Shown here: piece after piece, positions 38,422 to 47,393 of the stretch
Layout of the letters: each line of letters starts with the position of its first letter
Position numbering within the stretch: position 1 is the first letter of the stretch
Assembly: GCF_001931685.1 (NCBI RefSeq)
Contig: NZ_MOOY01000006.1
Location: 124,001-188,000 of the forward strand
Direction of reading: 5' to 3'
DNA length: 64,000 nucleotides
DNA from: Pararhizobium arenae
Lineage (GTDB): Bacteria > Pseudomonadota > Alphaproteobacteria > Rhizobiales > Rhizobiaceae
Position numbers and translations under genes: made by a program
The notes under the pieces: generated by a model
Told to the model about the DNA's origin: nothing
The model's database searches: none
Seen by the model: the letters and a program-made list of their open reading frames with translations, nothing else

Positions 38422-38458
38422 AAAAATCCCGCCGGTCTTTCCGATCTGCGGGATTTTT
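38422..38458 (+). terminator. Intrinsic terminator after the IalB gene
   Basis: AAAAATCCCGC / GCGGGATTTTT, perfect 11-bp stem with a 15-base loop and terminal T-run; symmetrical enough to work in both directions. Confidence 0.88.
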
Positions 38459-38675
38459 CGTGTCATGGCGTGCCTGCAAGGCTGCTGTGAGGCTGATAGT
38501 GGTGACGCGGGGCAAAAACCGTGCTAAAGCGCCGCCAAAGACGGCTGCGAGGATCGGTTTTCGATCCCGGCCATGAATTCTGATCAGCATCACGACCCAT
38601 GAGACTGGCGCCAAGGCGCTCGCCAAGTCAGCTTGGAATGGTTTGTGCTTGCTTCAAGGATGGGAAATCGCAGGT

Positions 38676-39905
38676 ATGACCGCTACCGAAACGCTTAATC
38701 TGGAACGCCCGGCACCGGTGCGACCCGCAATTCTCTCGGAAAAGCCGACACTGGTCGGGCTGACCCGCGAGGAGATGGGCAAGGCGCTGGTCGAGGTCGG
38801 CGTGCCGGAGCGTCAGGTCAAGATGCGCGTCAGCCAGCTATGGCACTGGCTCTATGTGCGCGGTGTGTCCGATTTCGATCACATGGCCAATATATCGAAG
38901 GACATGCGCGAGATCCTGCGCCGGCATTTCACCATTGCCCGTCCGGAGATCGTCGATGAGCAGATTTCGAGCGACGGCACCCGCAAGTGGCTGTTGCGCT
39001 TTCCGCCGCGCGGTGCCGGGCGTCCGGTCGAGATCGAAACCGTCTATATTCCAGAAGAAGGTCGCGGCACGCTCTGCATTTCGAGCCAGGTCGGCTGCAC
39101 GCTCACCTGTTCCTTCTGCCATACCGGCACGCAGAAGCTGGTGAGGAACCTTACAGCAGAGGAAATTCTGGCACAGCTGCTGCTGGCCCGTGATCGCCTG
39201 GGTGATTTCCCGGACCGCGATACGCCCGCCGGCGCCATCGTTCCCGCTGAAGGCCGCAAGGTCTCCAACATCGTCATGATGGGCATGGGCGAGCCGCTCT
39301 ACAATTTCGAGAACGTCAAGAAGGCACTGCTGATCGCAACCGATGGTGATGGCCTGTCGCTCTCTAAGCGCCGCGTCACGCTCTCGACCTCCGGCATCGT
39401 ACCTGAAATTTATCGCACCGGCGAAGAGATCGGCGTCATGCTGGCGATCTCGCTACACGCCGTGCGCGACGACCTGCGCGACATGCTGGTGCCGATCAAC
39501 AAGAAGTATCCGCTGAAGGACCTGCTTGACGCTTGCCGCGCCTATCCGAGCCTGTCGAATGCGCGCCGCATCACTTTCGAATATGTGATGCTGGACGGTG
39601 TCAACGACACGCTTGAAGACGCCAAGGAACTGGTGCGCCTCTTGAAGGGCATCCCCGCCAAGATCAACCTGATCCCCTTCAACCCATGGCCGGGCACGAA
39701 CTACCAGTGTTCCTCCTGGGAGCAGATCGAGAAGTTTGCCGACTTCATCAATCAGGCCGGCTACGCTTCCCCGATCCGCACGCCGCGCGGCCGCGACATC
39801 CTTGCCGCCTGCGGCCAGCTGAAGTCGGAATCCGAGCGCATGCGCAAGGTCGACCGCATGGCCTTCGAAGCCATGATGATCACCAACCACGGTGCCGACG
39901 ACTGA
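38676..39905 (+). CDS. rlmN: Dual-specificity rRNA/tRNA methyltransferase RlmN
   Basis: This radical-SAM enzyme methylates C2 of A2503 in 23S rRNA and A37 in some tRNAs. The 409-residue product has the CxxxCxxC cluster at Cys141, 145 and 148 ([14 protein letters not shown]), SAM-binding MGMGEPLYN, and the C-terminal methyl-carrying cysteine in LAACGQL. The mechanistic second cysteine is therefore intact, so it is RlmN and not a radical-SAM relative. The ATG at 38676 (MTATETL...) is preferred to a TTG at 38643. Confidence 0.96.
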   Translation: MTATETLNLERPAPVRPAILSEKPTLVGLTREEMGKALVEVGVPERQVKMRVSQLWHWLYVRGVSDFDHMANISKDMREILRRHFTIARPEIVDEQISSDGTRKWLLRFPPRGAGRPVEIETVYIPEEGRGTLCISSQVGCTLTCSFCHTGTQKLVRNLTAEEILAQLLLARDRLGDFPDRDTPAGAIVPAEGRKVSNIVMMGMGEPLYNFENVKKALLIATDGDGLSLSKRRVTLSTSGIVPEIYRTGEEIGVMLAISLHAVRDDLRDMLVPINKKYPLKDLLDACRAYPSLSNARRITFEYVMLDGVNDTLEDAKELVRLLKGIPAKINLIPFNPWPGTNYQCSSWEQIEKFADFINQAGYASPIRTPRGRDILAACGQLKSESERMRKVDRMAFEAMMITNHGADD

Positions 39906-39996
39906 TCACGAAGTTTGATGAGACTGCGACATTTCCGCGATTGATTTTATGGGTTGGCTTTCCTAGAACGCCTAAAAATTAATCGAGGAGACACCC

Positions 39997-40950
39997 ATGC
40001 GTTCCATCCTGCTCGCTCTCGCAGCGACTGTCGCCCTTTCCATGCCGGCTCGTGCCGATGACGTAACGGTTGCCGTGACCGCGATCGTTGAGCATCCGGC
40101 GCTTGATGCCGTTCGTGACGGCGTCAAGGATGCGCTGGCCGCAGCCGGTTACAAGGAAGGCGAGAACCTGACCTTCCTCTATGAATCGGCTCAGGGCAAC
40201 CCGGCAACGGCCGCCCAGATTGCCCGTCAGTTCGCTGGCGAAGGCCCTGATGTGATCGTGCCGATCTCCACGCCTTCGGCTCAGGCCGTCGTTTCCTCGA
40301 CGCGCGATATCCCGGTCGTCTTCACCGCCGTTTCCGATCCGCTCGGCGCGCAGCTCGTCACCGACATGGAAAAGCCCGGCGCCAACGTTACCGGCCTTTC
40401 CGACATGTCGCCGGTTGCCGAGCACGTTGCCCTCATCAAGGAAATTGTTCCGGCGGCCAAGTCGATCGGCTTCCTCTACAATTCCGGCGAAGCCAACTCG
40501 GTGTCGCTGCTCGCCGCGCTGAAGGCGGAAGCTGAAAAGGCCGGCCTGACCGTCGTCGAATCCGCCGCCACCAAGTCGGCTGAAGTTCAGGGCGCTGCCC
40601 GCGCGCTCGTTGGCCGCGCTGACGTGATCTACGTTCCGACCGACAACACGATCATCTCCGCCCTCGAAGGTGCTGTTGCCGTTGCCGAAGAAGCCAAGCT
40701 GCCGCTCTTCACCGCTGACACCGATTCCGTTGCCCGCGGCTCGCTCGCAGCCCTCGGCTTCAACTACCGCGATGTCGGCAAGCAGACCGGCGAAGTCGTC
40801 GTTCGTATCCTCAAGGGTGAAAACCCCGGCGATATCCCGGTTCGCATCGCTGCCGGCTCCGATCTCGTCATCAACAAGGCCGCCGCGACCAAGATGGGCG
40901 TGACCTTCCCGGAAAGCGTGCTGACGCGCGCCAACCGCGTCGTCGAATAA
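39997..40950 (+). CDS. ABC transporter substrate-binding protein (ABC_sub_bind, TrpX-like)
   Basis: This is a periplasmic receptor of the ABC_sub_bind family, 317 residues, with a signal peptide ending at PARA near residue 20. The mature part has the family pattern: VTVAVTAIVEHPALDAVRDG, IVPISTPSAQAV, IPVVFTAVSDPLGAQLV and VIYVPTDNTIISALE. In streptococci a related set (TrpXYZ) takes up tryptophan; the ligand here is unproven. GAGGAGACACC precedes the ATG. A hairpin and about 120 bases separate it from the permease and ATPase genes, probably making the receptor more abundant than its partners. Confidence 0.9.
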   Translation: MRSILLALAATVALSMPARADDVTVAVTAIVEHPALDAVRDGVKDALAAAGYKEGENLTFLYESAQGNPATAAQIARQFAGEGPDVIVPISTPSAQAVVSSTRDIPVVFTAVSDPLGAQLVTDMEKPGANVTGLSDMSPVAEHVALIKEIVPAAKSIGFLYNSGEANSVSLLAALKAEAEKAGLTVVESAATKSAEVQGAARALVGRADVIYVPTDNTIISALEGAVAVAEEAKLPLFTADTDSVARGSLAALGFNYRDVGKQTGEVVVRILKGENPGDIPVRIAAGSDLVINKAAATKMGVTFPESVLTRANRVVE

Positions 40951-40977
40951 GCTTTCGCCTGTAACAGGCAGAAGTGG

Positions 40978-41005
40978 CCGCCTCCATCACCGATGGGGGC
41001 GGTTT
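40978..41005 (+). terminator. Intra-operon hairpin between receptor and permease genes
   Basis: CCGCCTCCATC pairs with GATGGGGGCGG (11 bp, one wobble, 3-base loop), followed by TTTCG. Weak T-run; probably a partial terminator or 3'-end stabiliser within the operon. Confidence 0.55.
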
Positions 41006-41068
41006 CGTGTTATGTGATGGACAACGTCCCGGGGTTCCGGGGCGAGATTTACGAAAGGGCTGGGAGCC

Positions 41069-41947
41069 TTGAGTCAGATTGCCTTCTGGGGTGCCTTGGA
41101 ACTGGGGCTGGTGTATGCCTTCGTCGCGCTCGGTGTTTTCCTTGCCTTCCGCGTGCTGGATTTTCCAGACCTCACGGTCGACGGGTCGTTTCCGCTGGGT
41201 GCGGCCGTTGCTGCCGTGCTGATCATCGCCGGTCTCAATCCGTGGCTCGCCTCCGGCGTTGCGATGATTGCAGGCGCTGCCGCCGGCCTCGTGACGGCGA
41301 TGCTCAATGTGCGCTTCCGCATCCTCAATCTGCTCGCCTCGATCCTGACGATGATCGCGCTGTTTTCCGTCAATCTGCGCGTCATGGGCAAACCCAACGT
41401 CGCGCTGCTCAATGTCGAGACGATGCTGAGCCCGCTCTACGGCCATGGTCTCCGGGATTTCTATGTTCGTCCGCTGTTCATCGGCGTGCTGGTTGTCATC
41501 GCCGTCATCCTCGTCTGGCGCTTTCTTGAAAGCGATGCCGGCCTCGCGATGCGCGCGACCGGGGCGAACGCCCGCATGTCGCGTGCGCAGGGCATCAATA
41601 CCGATCGCCAGATCTATCTCGGCATCGCCATTTCGAATGCCCTTGTCGCGCTCGGGGGCGCGCTTTTTGCGCAGACGAACGGCTTTGCCGACGTCACCTC
41701 CGGCGTCGGCACCATCGTCGTCGGCCTTGCCGCCGTCATCATCGGCGAAACCCTGCTCGGCACGCGCGGCATCCTGATTGCGCTGATCGGCTGCGTTCTC
41801 GGCTCAATCCTCTACCGCATCGCCATCCAGCTTGCGCTCTCGACCGACATGCTGGGCTTGCAGGCCTCCGATCTCAATTTCGTAACGGCGGTGCTTGTGA
41901 CGTTCGCGCTCATCCTTCCGCGTCTTCGCCGCGGAGGTGCCGCATGA
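41069..41947 (+). CDS. ABC transporter permease (branched-chain/TrpY type)
   Basis: This is an inner-membrane permease of 292 residues with about eight or nine helices of the BPD_transp_2 type. Family features are FRVLDFPDLTVDGSFPLGA near the start, GANARMSRAQGI in the cytoplasmic coupling loop and FADVTSGVGTIVVGLAAVIIGE. The start is a TTG at 41069 with GGGAG eight bases upstream. Its stop overlaps the ATPase start by four bases (ATGA), so these two are coupled, and the receptor is encoded upstream. Confidence 0.9.
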   Translation: MSQIAFWGALELGLVYAFVALGVFLAFRVLDFPDLTVDGSFPLGAAVAAVLIIAGLNPWLASGVAMIAGAAAGLVTAMLNVRFRILNLLASILTMIALFSVNLRVMGKPNVALLNVETMLSPLYGHGLRDFYVRPLFIGVLVVIAVILVWRFLESDAGLAMRATGANARMSRAQGINTDRQIYLGIAISNALVALGGALFAQTNGFADVTSGVGTIVVGLAAVIIGETLLGTRGILIALIGCVLGSILYRIAIQLALSTDMLGLQASDLNFVTAVLVTFALILPRLRRGGAA

Positions 41948-42738
41948 TCTCGCTCAAGGATATCAAGGTCGTCTTCGGCAAGGGAACGCCGCTGCAGAAG
42001 CAGGCGCTGAACGGCGTCAGCCTCACCATTGACCAGGGCTCTTTCGTCACCGTCATCGGCTCCAACGGCGCCGGCAAGTCGACGCTGCTCGGCGTTCTCG
42101 CCGGTGATGTGCTGCCGACGGAAGGTCAGGTGCTGATCGGCACGACCGACGTCACCCGCCGCTCCACCGCAAGCCGTGCCGGCCTCGTTGCCCGCGTTTT
42201 CCAGGACCCGCTGACGGGAAGCTGCGGCCCGCTGTCGATCGAGGAAAACCTTGCGCTTGCCGCGCGACGTGGCGAACGCCGCGGGCTGGTCTCGGCCCTT
42301 GGCCCCAAGCGTCGCGAACATTTCCGCGAGCGCATCGCCGATCTTAACCTCGGCCTCGAAAACCGCATGCAGGATCGCATGGACCTGCTCTCCGGCGGCC
42401 AGCGTCAGGCTGTGTCGCTGGTCATGGCAACGCTTGCGGGCTCCGAAGTCCTGCTGCTTGACGAACATACGGCCGCGCTCGATCCGGGCATGGCCGAGTT
42501 CATCATGGGCCTGACACAGAAGATCGTATCAGAACGCAAGCTAACGACGCTGATGGTCACCCACTCGATGCGCCAGGCGCTCGATTACGGCCACCGCACG
42601 GTCATGCTGCATGGCGGCGAGATCGTGCTCGATGTCGCCGGTGACAGCCGTAAGGATCTGCAGGTCGAAGACTTGATCGCGATGTTCCGCAAGATGCGTG
42701 GCCAGACGCTGGACGACGATGCATTGCTGATCGGGTAA
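41944..42738 (+). CDS. ABC transporter ATP-binding protein (TrpZ type)
   Basis: This is the ATPase of the same importer, 264 residues. Walker A GSNGAGKST lies at 39-47, signature LSGGQRQAVSL in the helical domain, and Walker B VLLLDEHTAALDP. The Walker B motif has DEH where most ABC ATPases have DEP, which is usual in this subfamily. The H-loop is in VTHSMRQAL. It overlaps the permease gene by four bases and completes a receptor-permease-ATPase set. It converges with the lysE gene seven bases beyond its end, with no terminator in between. Confidence 0.92.
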   Translation: MISLKDIKVVFGKGTPLQKQALNGVSLTIDQGSFVTVIGSNGAGKSTLLGVLAGDVLPTEGQVLIGTTDVTRRSTASRAGLVARVFQDPLTGSCGPLSIEENLALAARRGERRGLVSALGPKRREHFRERIADLNLGLENRMQDRMDLLSGGQRQAVSLVMATLAGSEVLLLDEHTAALDPGMAEFIMGLTQKIVSERKLTTLMVTHSMRQALDYGHRTVMLHGGEIVLDVAGDSRKDLQVEDLIAMFRKMRGQTLDDDALLIG

Positions 42739-42744
42739 TTCCCA

Positions 42745-43389
42745 TCAGCGCGCCTGTGTGAACAGGATCTTCACGGCGAAGATCGAGAAGACACCCGAAA
42801 ACACGTAGTCGATGGTGCGCAGCACGCTTTTGCGCTGCTGCAGCCAGCCGGACAGCCAATCGGCCGTCAGGATGACGGCGATGTTGATCGGCATGGCCGC
42901 GACGATGAAGAAGCAGCCAAGGAACAGCAGCTTCTGCGTTACTGCTGGATCATGGGCGGTCACGAACTGCGGCAGGAAGGTCATGAAGAAGATGATGACC
43001 TTGGGGTTCAAGAGATTGACCCAGAGCCCTGTCGAGATATTCGACAGCGGGCTTGCGCCGCCGGTGTCGTTTTCCTTTTTCACCGTCAGCGTCGAGCCGT
43101 AACGGATCGCCTGCACGGCCAGCCAGAAGAGATAGGCAGCGCCGCCGGTCTTCAGGATCATGAAGGCGGTCGGCGATGCTGTAATCAACGCTGAGATGCC
43201 GAAGGCGACGAGCAGCGTGTGCACGAGGCAGCCCAGACTGGTGCCGACAACGACCCACATGGCAGCACCCTTGCCCTGCGACAGCGCCCGGCTGATCGAA
43301 AGCGTCATGTCCGGTCCGGGTGTTGCAGCCAGTAGAAGCGTTGCGGCGGTGAAGGCCAGAAGGGTCGGGAGCGAAGGCAGGAAATCCAT
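42745..43389 (-). CDS. LysE/RhtB-family amino-acid exporter
   Basis: This is a 214-residue inner-membrane exporter with about six helices. The family motif TPGPDMTLSISRALSQGKGAA is in the first loop (shortened: TPGPDM...GKGAA), followed by GTSLGCLVHTLL and NLLNPKVIIFFMTFLPQF. It exports an amino acid or derivative such as homoserine, threonine or lysine; the substrate is not evident. It is convergent with the ABC ATPase gene and divergent from the ffh leader region. Confidence 0.9.
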   Translation of the reverse strand: MDFLPSLPTLLAFTAATLLLAATPGPDMTLSISRALSQGKGAAMWVVVGTSLGCLVHTLLVAFGISALITASPTAFMILKTGGAAYLFWLAVQAIRYGSTLTVKKENDTGGASPLSNISTGLWVNLLNPKVIIFFMTFLPQFVTAHDPAVTQKLLFLGCFFIVAAMPINIAVILTADWLSGWLQQRKSVLRTIDYVFSGVFSIFAVKILFTQAR

Positions 43390-43520
43390 GGGTCGGGTCT
43401 TTCGCGATAGCGTTCGACAATGTCGGCGGTGCTAGCATATCCGCGACACGTAAGCGATATCTTTGATGCCGCGACAAGCACGGCGCGAAGGCATGAAACC
43501 GGGTTACTTACCTCTCCGGC

Positions 43521-43549
43521 TTGACTTTGCGCCCCATTTCCTGTTTATC
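43521..43549 (+). promoter_or_regulatory. Putative sigma70 promoter of the candidate RNA
   Basis: TTGACT (43521-43526) and TTTATC (43544-43549) are exactly 17 bases apart. Expected start near 43556. Confidence 0.55.
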
Positions 43550-43555
43550 CGCGAA

Positions 43556-43663
43556 AATCTGCTGACAAGTGACAACTTGAAGCCGCCGACCGGGACCCGC
43601 AAAGGTATAAAGAGATCCCGGAGGTCAACACCCGACAGCGCGTTGCGCCCTCGGGTGCTTTTT
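43556..43663 (+). ncRNA. Candidate structured small RNA or ffh leader RNA (about 108 nt)
   Basis: Three successive hairpins are visible: CAAGT/ACTTG (43566-43579), CCGGGA/TCCCGG (43590-43621, with a purine-rich loop) and a terminator stem CACCCGA/TCGGGTG (43629-43657) extended internally by GCGC/GCGC, followed by five T (43659-43663). No plus-strand gene lies upstream for this terminator to serve, since lysE is on the minus strand. The simplest reading is a short independent transcript or an attenuated leader of ffh. It does not resemble the 4.5S SRP RNA core. Confidence 0.5.
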
Positions 43664-43734
43664 GACTTTGCGTCTTGTTTTCACCGTCGCGGATACCACG
43701 TTTCCGGATACCGGAAACAAGAAGGATGAGCTTG

Positions 43735-45291
43735 ATGTTTGAAAGTCTCCAGGACCGCCTTGGGTCAATCCTGAATGGGTTGACCGGCCGTGGCGCGCTG
43801 TCGGAAGCCGATGTTTCGGCTGCCCTGCGCGAGGTTCGCCGCGCGCTTCTGGAAGCCGACGTTGCGCTTGAGGTCGTGCGCTCCTTTACGGACAAGGTTC
43901 GTGAAAAAGCCGTCGGCGCCGAAATCCTGAAGTCGATCAAGCCCGGCCAGATGGTCGTCAAGCTCGTGCATGACGAACTCGTCGCCATGCTCGGCTCGGA
44001 AGGCGTGCCGATCGATCTCAACGCGCCCGCTCCGGTCGTCATCATGATGGTCGGTCTGCAGGGCTCGGGCAAGACGACCACGACCGGCAAGATCGCCAAT
44101 CGCCTGACGACGCGCGACAAGAAGAAGGTCCTGATGGCCTCGCTCGACACGCGCCGACCGGCCGCGCAAGAGCAGTTGCGTCAGCTCGGCGCGCAGACCG
44201 GTGTCGATACGCTGCCGATCATCGCCGGCCAGTCGCCGACCGATATCGCCGCACGCGCCGTGCAGGCCGCCAAGCTCGGCGGCCACGACGTCGTCATTCT
44301 CGATACCGCCGGCCGCACCCATATCGACGAGCCGCTCATGATCGAGATGGCCGAGATCAAGCGCCGCTCGAACCCGCACGAAATTCTTTTGGTCGCCGAT
44401 GCGCTGACCGGTCAGGACGCCGTCAATCTCGCCCGCAATTTCGACGAGCGCGTGGGCATCACCGGCCTTGTGCTCACCCGCATGGATGGCGATGGCCGCG
44501 GCGGTGCAGCGCTTTCGATGCGCGCCGTCACCGGCAAGCCGATCAAGTTGATCGGTGTCGGCGAAAAGATGTCGGAGATGGAGGAATTCCATCCTCGCCG
44601 CGTCGCCGACCGTATCCTCGGCATGGGCGACATCGTCTCGCTGGTCGAGAAGGCCGCTGAAAACATCGATGCCGAGAAGGCGGCGGCCATGGCCGCCAAG
44701 ATGAAGACCGGCAAATTCGATCTGAACGACCTTGCCGATCAGCTGCGCCAGATGCAGAAGATGGGCGGCATGGGCGGCATCATGGGCATGATGCCCGGTA
44801 TGTCCGGCATGAAGGACAAGATGGCTGCCGCCGGTCTCGACGACAAGCTCTTCGGCCGCCAGCTCGCCATCATCTCCTCGATGACCAAGGCCGAGCGCGC
44901 CAATCCCGATATCCTCAAGCATTCCCGCAAGAAACGCATCGCCGCCGGTTCCGGCACCGATGCGGCCGACATTAACAAGCTCCTGAAAATGCACCGCCAG
45001 ATGGCCGACATGATGAAAATGATGGGCGGTAAGAAGGGTGGCGGCATGATGAAGCAGATGATGGGCGGCCTTGCCGGCAAGATGGGTCTTGGCGGCGGAA
45101 TGGGCGGCATGCCCGATCTGTCGAAGATGGATCCGAAGCAGCTTGAAGCCCTGCAGAAGCAGGCCGAAGCTGCCGGCCTTGGCAAGGGGATGCCGGGCCT
45201 CGGTGGGGGCGGATTGCCCGGCCTCGGCAAGCTGCCGGGACTTGGCGGCGGCGGTTACCTGGGTCTGCCCGGCCTGCCGAAGAAGAAGTAA
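43735..45291 (+). CDS. ffh: Signal recognition particle GTPase Ffh (SRP54)
   Basis: This protein subunit of the signal recognition particle binds 4.5S RNA and signal sequences and docks with FtsY. The 518 residues comprise the N domain, the G domain with G1 GLQGSGKTTT near 107-116, DTRRPAA, DTAGR and TRMDGDGRGG, and a long Met/Gly-rich M domain from about residue 330. The C-terminus is unusually glycine-rich (GLGGGG repeats), longer than E. coli Ffh (453). The ATG at 43735 (MFESLQD...) has AAGGATGAG eight bases upstream; an ATG three codons earlier is less suited. It leads the group ffh, chorismate mutase, rpsP. Confidence 0.96.
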   Translation: MFESLQDRLGSILNGLTGRGALSEADVSAALREVRRALLEADVALEVVRSFTDKVREKAVGAEILKSIKPGQMVVKLVHDELVAMLGSEGVPIDLNAPAPVVIMMVGLQGSGKTTTTGKIANRLTTRDKKKVLMASLDTRRPAAQEQLRQLGAQTGVDTLPIIAGQSPTDIAARAVQAAKLGGHDVVILDTAGRTHIDEPLMIEMAEIKRRSNPHEILLVADALTGQDAVNLARNFDERVGITGLVLTRMDGDGRGGAALSMRAVTGKPIKLIGVGEKMSEMEEFHPRRVADRILGMGDIVSLVEKAAENIDAEKAAAMAAKMKTGKFDLNDLADQLRQMQKMGGMGGIMGMMPGMSGMKDKMAAAGLDDKLFGRQLAIISSMTKAERANPDILKHSRKKRIAAGSGTDAADINKLLKMHRQMADMMKMMGGKKGGGMMKQMMGGLAGKMGLGGGMGGMPDLSKMDPKQLEALQKQAEAAGLGKGMPGLGGGGLPGLGKLPGLGGGGYLGLPGLPKKK

Positions 45292-45307
45292 GAGGCGGGG
45301 AACAAGA

Positions 45308-45610
45308 ATGATTGATCCTGCTGTCAAACAGGAACTTTCGGGCTACCGGCAGTCGATCGACAATATCGATGCCGCGCTGGTCCACATGCTGGCCGAACGG
45401 TTTCGCTGCACCCAGGCAGTGGGCGTTCTTAAGGCCAAATACAGTTTGCCGCCGGCTGATCCGGCGCGCGAGGAATACCAGATCGAACGCCTTCGTCATC
45501 TTGCGAAGGATGCCAATCTGGACCCGGATTTCGCCGAGAAGTTCCTGAACTTCATCATCAAGGAAGTCATCCGGCATCATGAAGCAATCGCCGCCGATCT
45601 CAAGGATTGA
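45308..45610 (+). CDS. Chorismate mutase (AroQ type)
   Basis: This is a 100-residue monofunctional chorismate mutase converting chorismate to prephenate for Phe and Tyr synthesis. The AroQ helix pattern is clear: [20 protein letters not shown], then [27 protein letters not shown] and [18 protein letters not shown] (substrate-binding Arg/Lys residues). The start at 45308 follows GCGGGGAACAAG. It lies 16 bases after ffh and 61 before rpsP; its position in a translation operon is unrelated to its function but is conserved in Rhizobiaceae. Confidence 0.9.
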   Translation: MIDPAVKQELSGYRQSIDNIDAALVHMLAERFRCTQAVGVLKAKYSLPPADPAREEYQIERLRHLAKDANLDPDFAEKFLNFIIKEVIRHHEAIAADLKD

Positions 45611-45671
45611 CGGACAAACCAGATCAGGCCGCGAGAAACGGCTTAGAAAACTATCTCAAGGAGTACATGAC

Positions 45672-46034
45672 ATGGCACTGAAAATTCGTCTCGCCCGCGG
45701 TGGTTCCAAGAAGCGCCCGTTCTACCAGATCGTCGTTGCCGACGTCCGCAGCCCGCGTGACGGCCGCTTCATCGAAAAGGTCGGTTCATGGAACCCGATG
45801 CTCGCCAAGGACGACGCAAAGCGCGTTGAACTGAACAACGAACGCATCCAGCATTGGATCGCAAACGGCGCCCTGCCGACCGACCGCGTTCTGCGCTTCC
45901 TCAACGAAGCCGGTATCGCAAAGCGCGACGCCCGTTCGAACCCGACCAAGGGCCTGCCGGGCAAGAAGGCTCAGGAGCGCGCTGCTGAAGCCAAGCAGAA
46001 GGCGGAAGACACCGCTGCTGCCGCCGCTGAATAA
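45672..46034 (+). CDS. rpsP: 30S ribosomal protein S16
   Basis: This is a ribosomal protein of the 30S body, 120 residues. It starts [18 protein letters not shown] (family: M-x-KIRL-R-G-KK-PFY) followed by [21 protein letters not shown]. The last 35 residues are an Ala/Glu/Lys-rich tail beyond the usual 80-90 residue core, as in other alphaproteobacteria. AAGGAGTACATGAC precedes the ATG. It is followed by a terminator and then rimM. Confidence 0.97.
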   Translation: MALKIRLARGGSKKRPFYQIVVADVRSPRDGRFIEKVGSWNPMLAKDDAKRVELNNERIQHWIANGALPTDRVLRFLNEAGIAKRDARSNPTKGLPGKKAQERAAEAKQKAEDTAAAAAE

Positions 46035-46060
46035 GCGTCACGCACAACAGCTAAATCGGA

Positions 46061-46088
46061 CGGGCGGCGTTTTCATGCCGCCCGTTTT
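46061..46088 (+). terminator. Hairpin between rpsP and rimM
   Basis: CGGGCGGC / GCCGCCCG, perfect 8-bp stem with an 8-base loop, followed by four T. It may reduce read-through from the abundant rpsP message into rimM-trmD. Confidence 0.75.
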
Positions 46089-46127
46089 CGTTTATTGGCA
46101 TGGCAGGTTTCTGGAAGGCTAAGACGC

Positions 46128-46691
46128 ATGAGCAAACTCGAAAATCCTGTTCACATGGGAACCATCGGTGCGGCGCAAGGTCTGCGCGGCGAAGTGCGCG
46201 TCAAATCCTTCGCAGCCGAACCGACGGCCATCGGCGACTACGGTAACCTCTACAGCGAGGACGGCCGCGTCTTCGAAGTGCTGGAGGTGCGTGAAGCCAA
46301 GAATGTCGTGATCGTCCGGTTTCGCGGCATCAACGACCGCAACGCCGCCGAAGCCCTGAACGGACTTGAGCTCTTCATCGAGCGCGACAACCTGCCGGAC
46401 GACGATCTCGACGAAGACGAATTTTTCTACGCCGATCTGGAAGGCCTTGAAGCGCTGGATGCCGAAGGCAAGAGCTACGGCACAGTCACCGGCGTCTTCG
46501 ATTTCGGCGCGGGCGATCTCCTGGAACTCAAGGGTCCGGGCCGTCGCCCGGTGCTGATCCCGTTTTCCGAATGGTCGGTGCTGGAAATCGATCTGGAAGC
46601 CGGCACGATGCTGGTCGATCCGCTCGCTGCTGGCCTTGTCGATGACAAGGACGAAGATCCCGCCGCCCAGTTTCGCCCGAAGTCAAAGTAA
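46128..46691 (+). CDS. rimM: 16S rRNA maturation factor RimM
   Basis: This factor of 187 residues binds S19 and helps 30S head assembly. It has the N-terminal RimM domain (VHMGTIGAAQGLRGEVRVKSF, shortened: GTIGAAQGLRGEVRV) and a C-terminal PRC-barrel (FDFGAGDLLEL...RPVLIPFSE). A conserved acidic segment (DDDLDEDEFFYADL) leads into the barrel. GGAAGGCTAAGACGC precedes the ATG. Its stop lies nine bases before trmD, so these two are probably coupled. Confidence 0.95.
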   Translation: MSKLENPVHMGTIGAAQGLRGEVRVKSFAAEPTAIGDYGNLYSEDGRVFEVLEVREAKNVVIVRFRGINDRNAAEALNGLELFIERDNLPDDDLDEDEFFYADLEGLEALDAEGKSYGTVTGVFDFGAGDLLELKGPGRRPVLIPFSEWSVLEIDLEAGTMLVDPLAAGLVDDKDEDPAAQFRPKSK

Positions 46692-46700
46692 GGCCGCGCG

Positions 46701-47393
46701 ATGAGTTTTCGCGCGACGGTTCTGACGCTTTATCCCGAAATGTTTCCGGGTCATCTTGGCCATTCGCTCTCCGGCAAGGCGCTGGAGCGCGGGCAATGGG
46801 CTGTCGATGCCGTACAGATCCGCGATTTTGCCGAAGATAAACATCGCACCGTCGATGATACGCCCGCCGGCGGCGGCGCGGGCATGGTGCTGAAGCCGGA
46901 CGTGCTGGCGCGCGCCATCGATCATGTCTCTGATGGCGATGAGCGCCCCCGCCTGTTGATGAGCCCGCGTGGCCGTCCGTTGACGCAGCAGCGCGTGCGC
47001 GAACTCGCTGATGGCCCTGGCGTGATCATCGTCTGCGGCCGCTTCGAGGGCGTCGACCAGCGGGTGATCGATGGTCGCCATCTGGAGGAAGTTTCGATTG
47101 GCGATTACATCCTCTCCGGGGGTGAACCGGCGGCGATGATCCTGCTCGATGCCATCGTGCGCATCCTGCCTGGTGTGATGGGCAATGCGCTCTCCGGCGT
47201 GCACGAAAGCTTCGAGGGCGGCCTGCTGGAACATCCGCACTACACCCGCCCGCAGGTTTTCGAAGGCGCGGAAATTCCGGCGGTGCTGACCTCGGGCAAC
47301 CACGGCGCAATCGAAAAATGGCGCCGCGCAGAGGCGGAAAAGCTGACGGCGGAACGCAGGCCCGACCTGCTCTCTCAGCCCGTTACGAAATAA
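46701..47393 (+). CDS. trmD: tRNA (guanine-37-N1)-methyltransferase
   Basis: This essential SPOUT methyltransferase modifies G37 of tRNAs to prevent frameshifting. The 230 residues carry the family features: [44 protein letters not shown] and the trefoil-knot segment [10 protein letters not shown]...[14 protein letters not shown]. The last 19 bases overlap the 3' end of a convergent gene encoding a TauE/SafE protein. rplS, normally next in the operon, lies about 1 kb further on. Confidence 0.97.
   Translation: MSFRATVLTLYPEMFPGHLGHSLSGKALERGQWAVDAVQIRDFAEDKHRTVDDTPAGGGAGMVLKPDVLARAIDHVSDGDERPRLLMSPRGRPLTQQRVRELADGPGVIIVCGRFEGVDQRVIDGRHLEEVSIGDYILSGGEPAAMILLDAIVRILPGVMGNALSGVHESFEGGLLEHPHYTRPQVFEGAEIPAVLTSGNHGAIEKWRRAEAEKLTAERRPDLLSQPVTK

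Larger units (their letters stand above)
43390..43734. other. Intergenic region between lysE and ffh, containing a candidate small RNA
   Basis: The 345-base gap holds no supported protein gene. It contains the candidate RNA at 43556-43663 with its own promoter and terminator, then about 70 bases that should include the ffh promoter and ribosome site. The first 130 bases probably carry the lysE promoter on the minus strand. Confidence 0.7.

Noticed and set aside
43390-43734. 4.5S SRP RNA gene upstream of ffh
   Set aside because: The conserved core of SRP RNA (GGTCAGG...GGAAGCAGCC type motifs) is absent; the visible hairpins have a different layout.
43765-45327. Long open frame opposite ffh, about 520 codons on the minus strand
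   Set aside because: It is the shadow of a strongly conserved gene in GC-rich DNA. It has biased His/Gly/Ala/Leu/Arg content, no known domain and no ribosome site.
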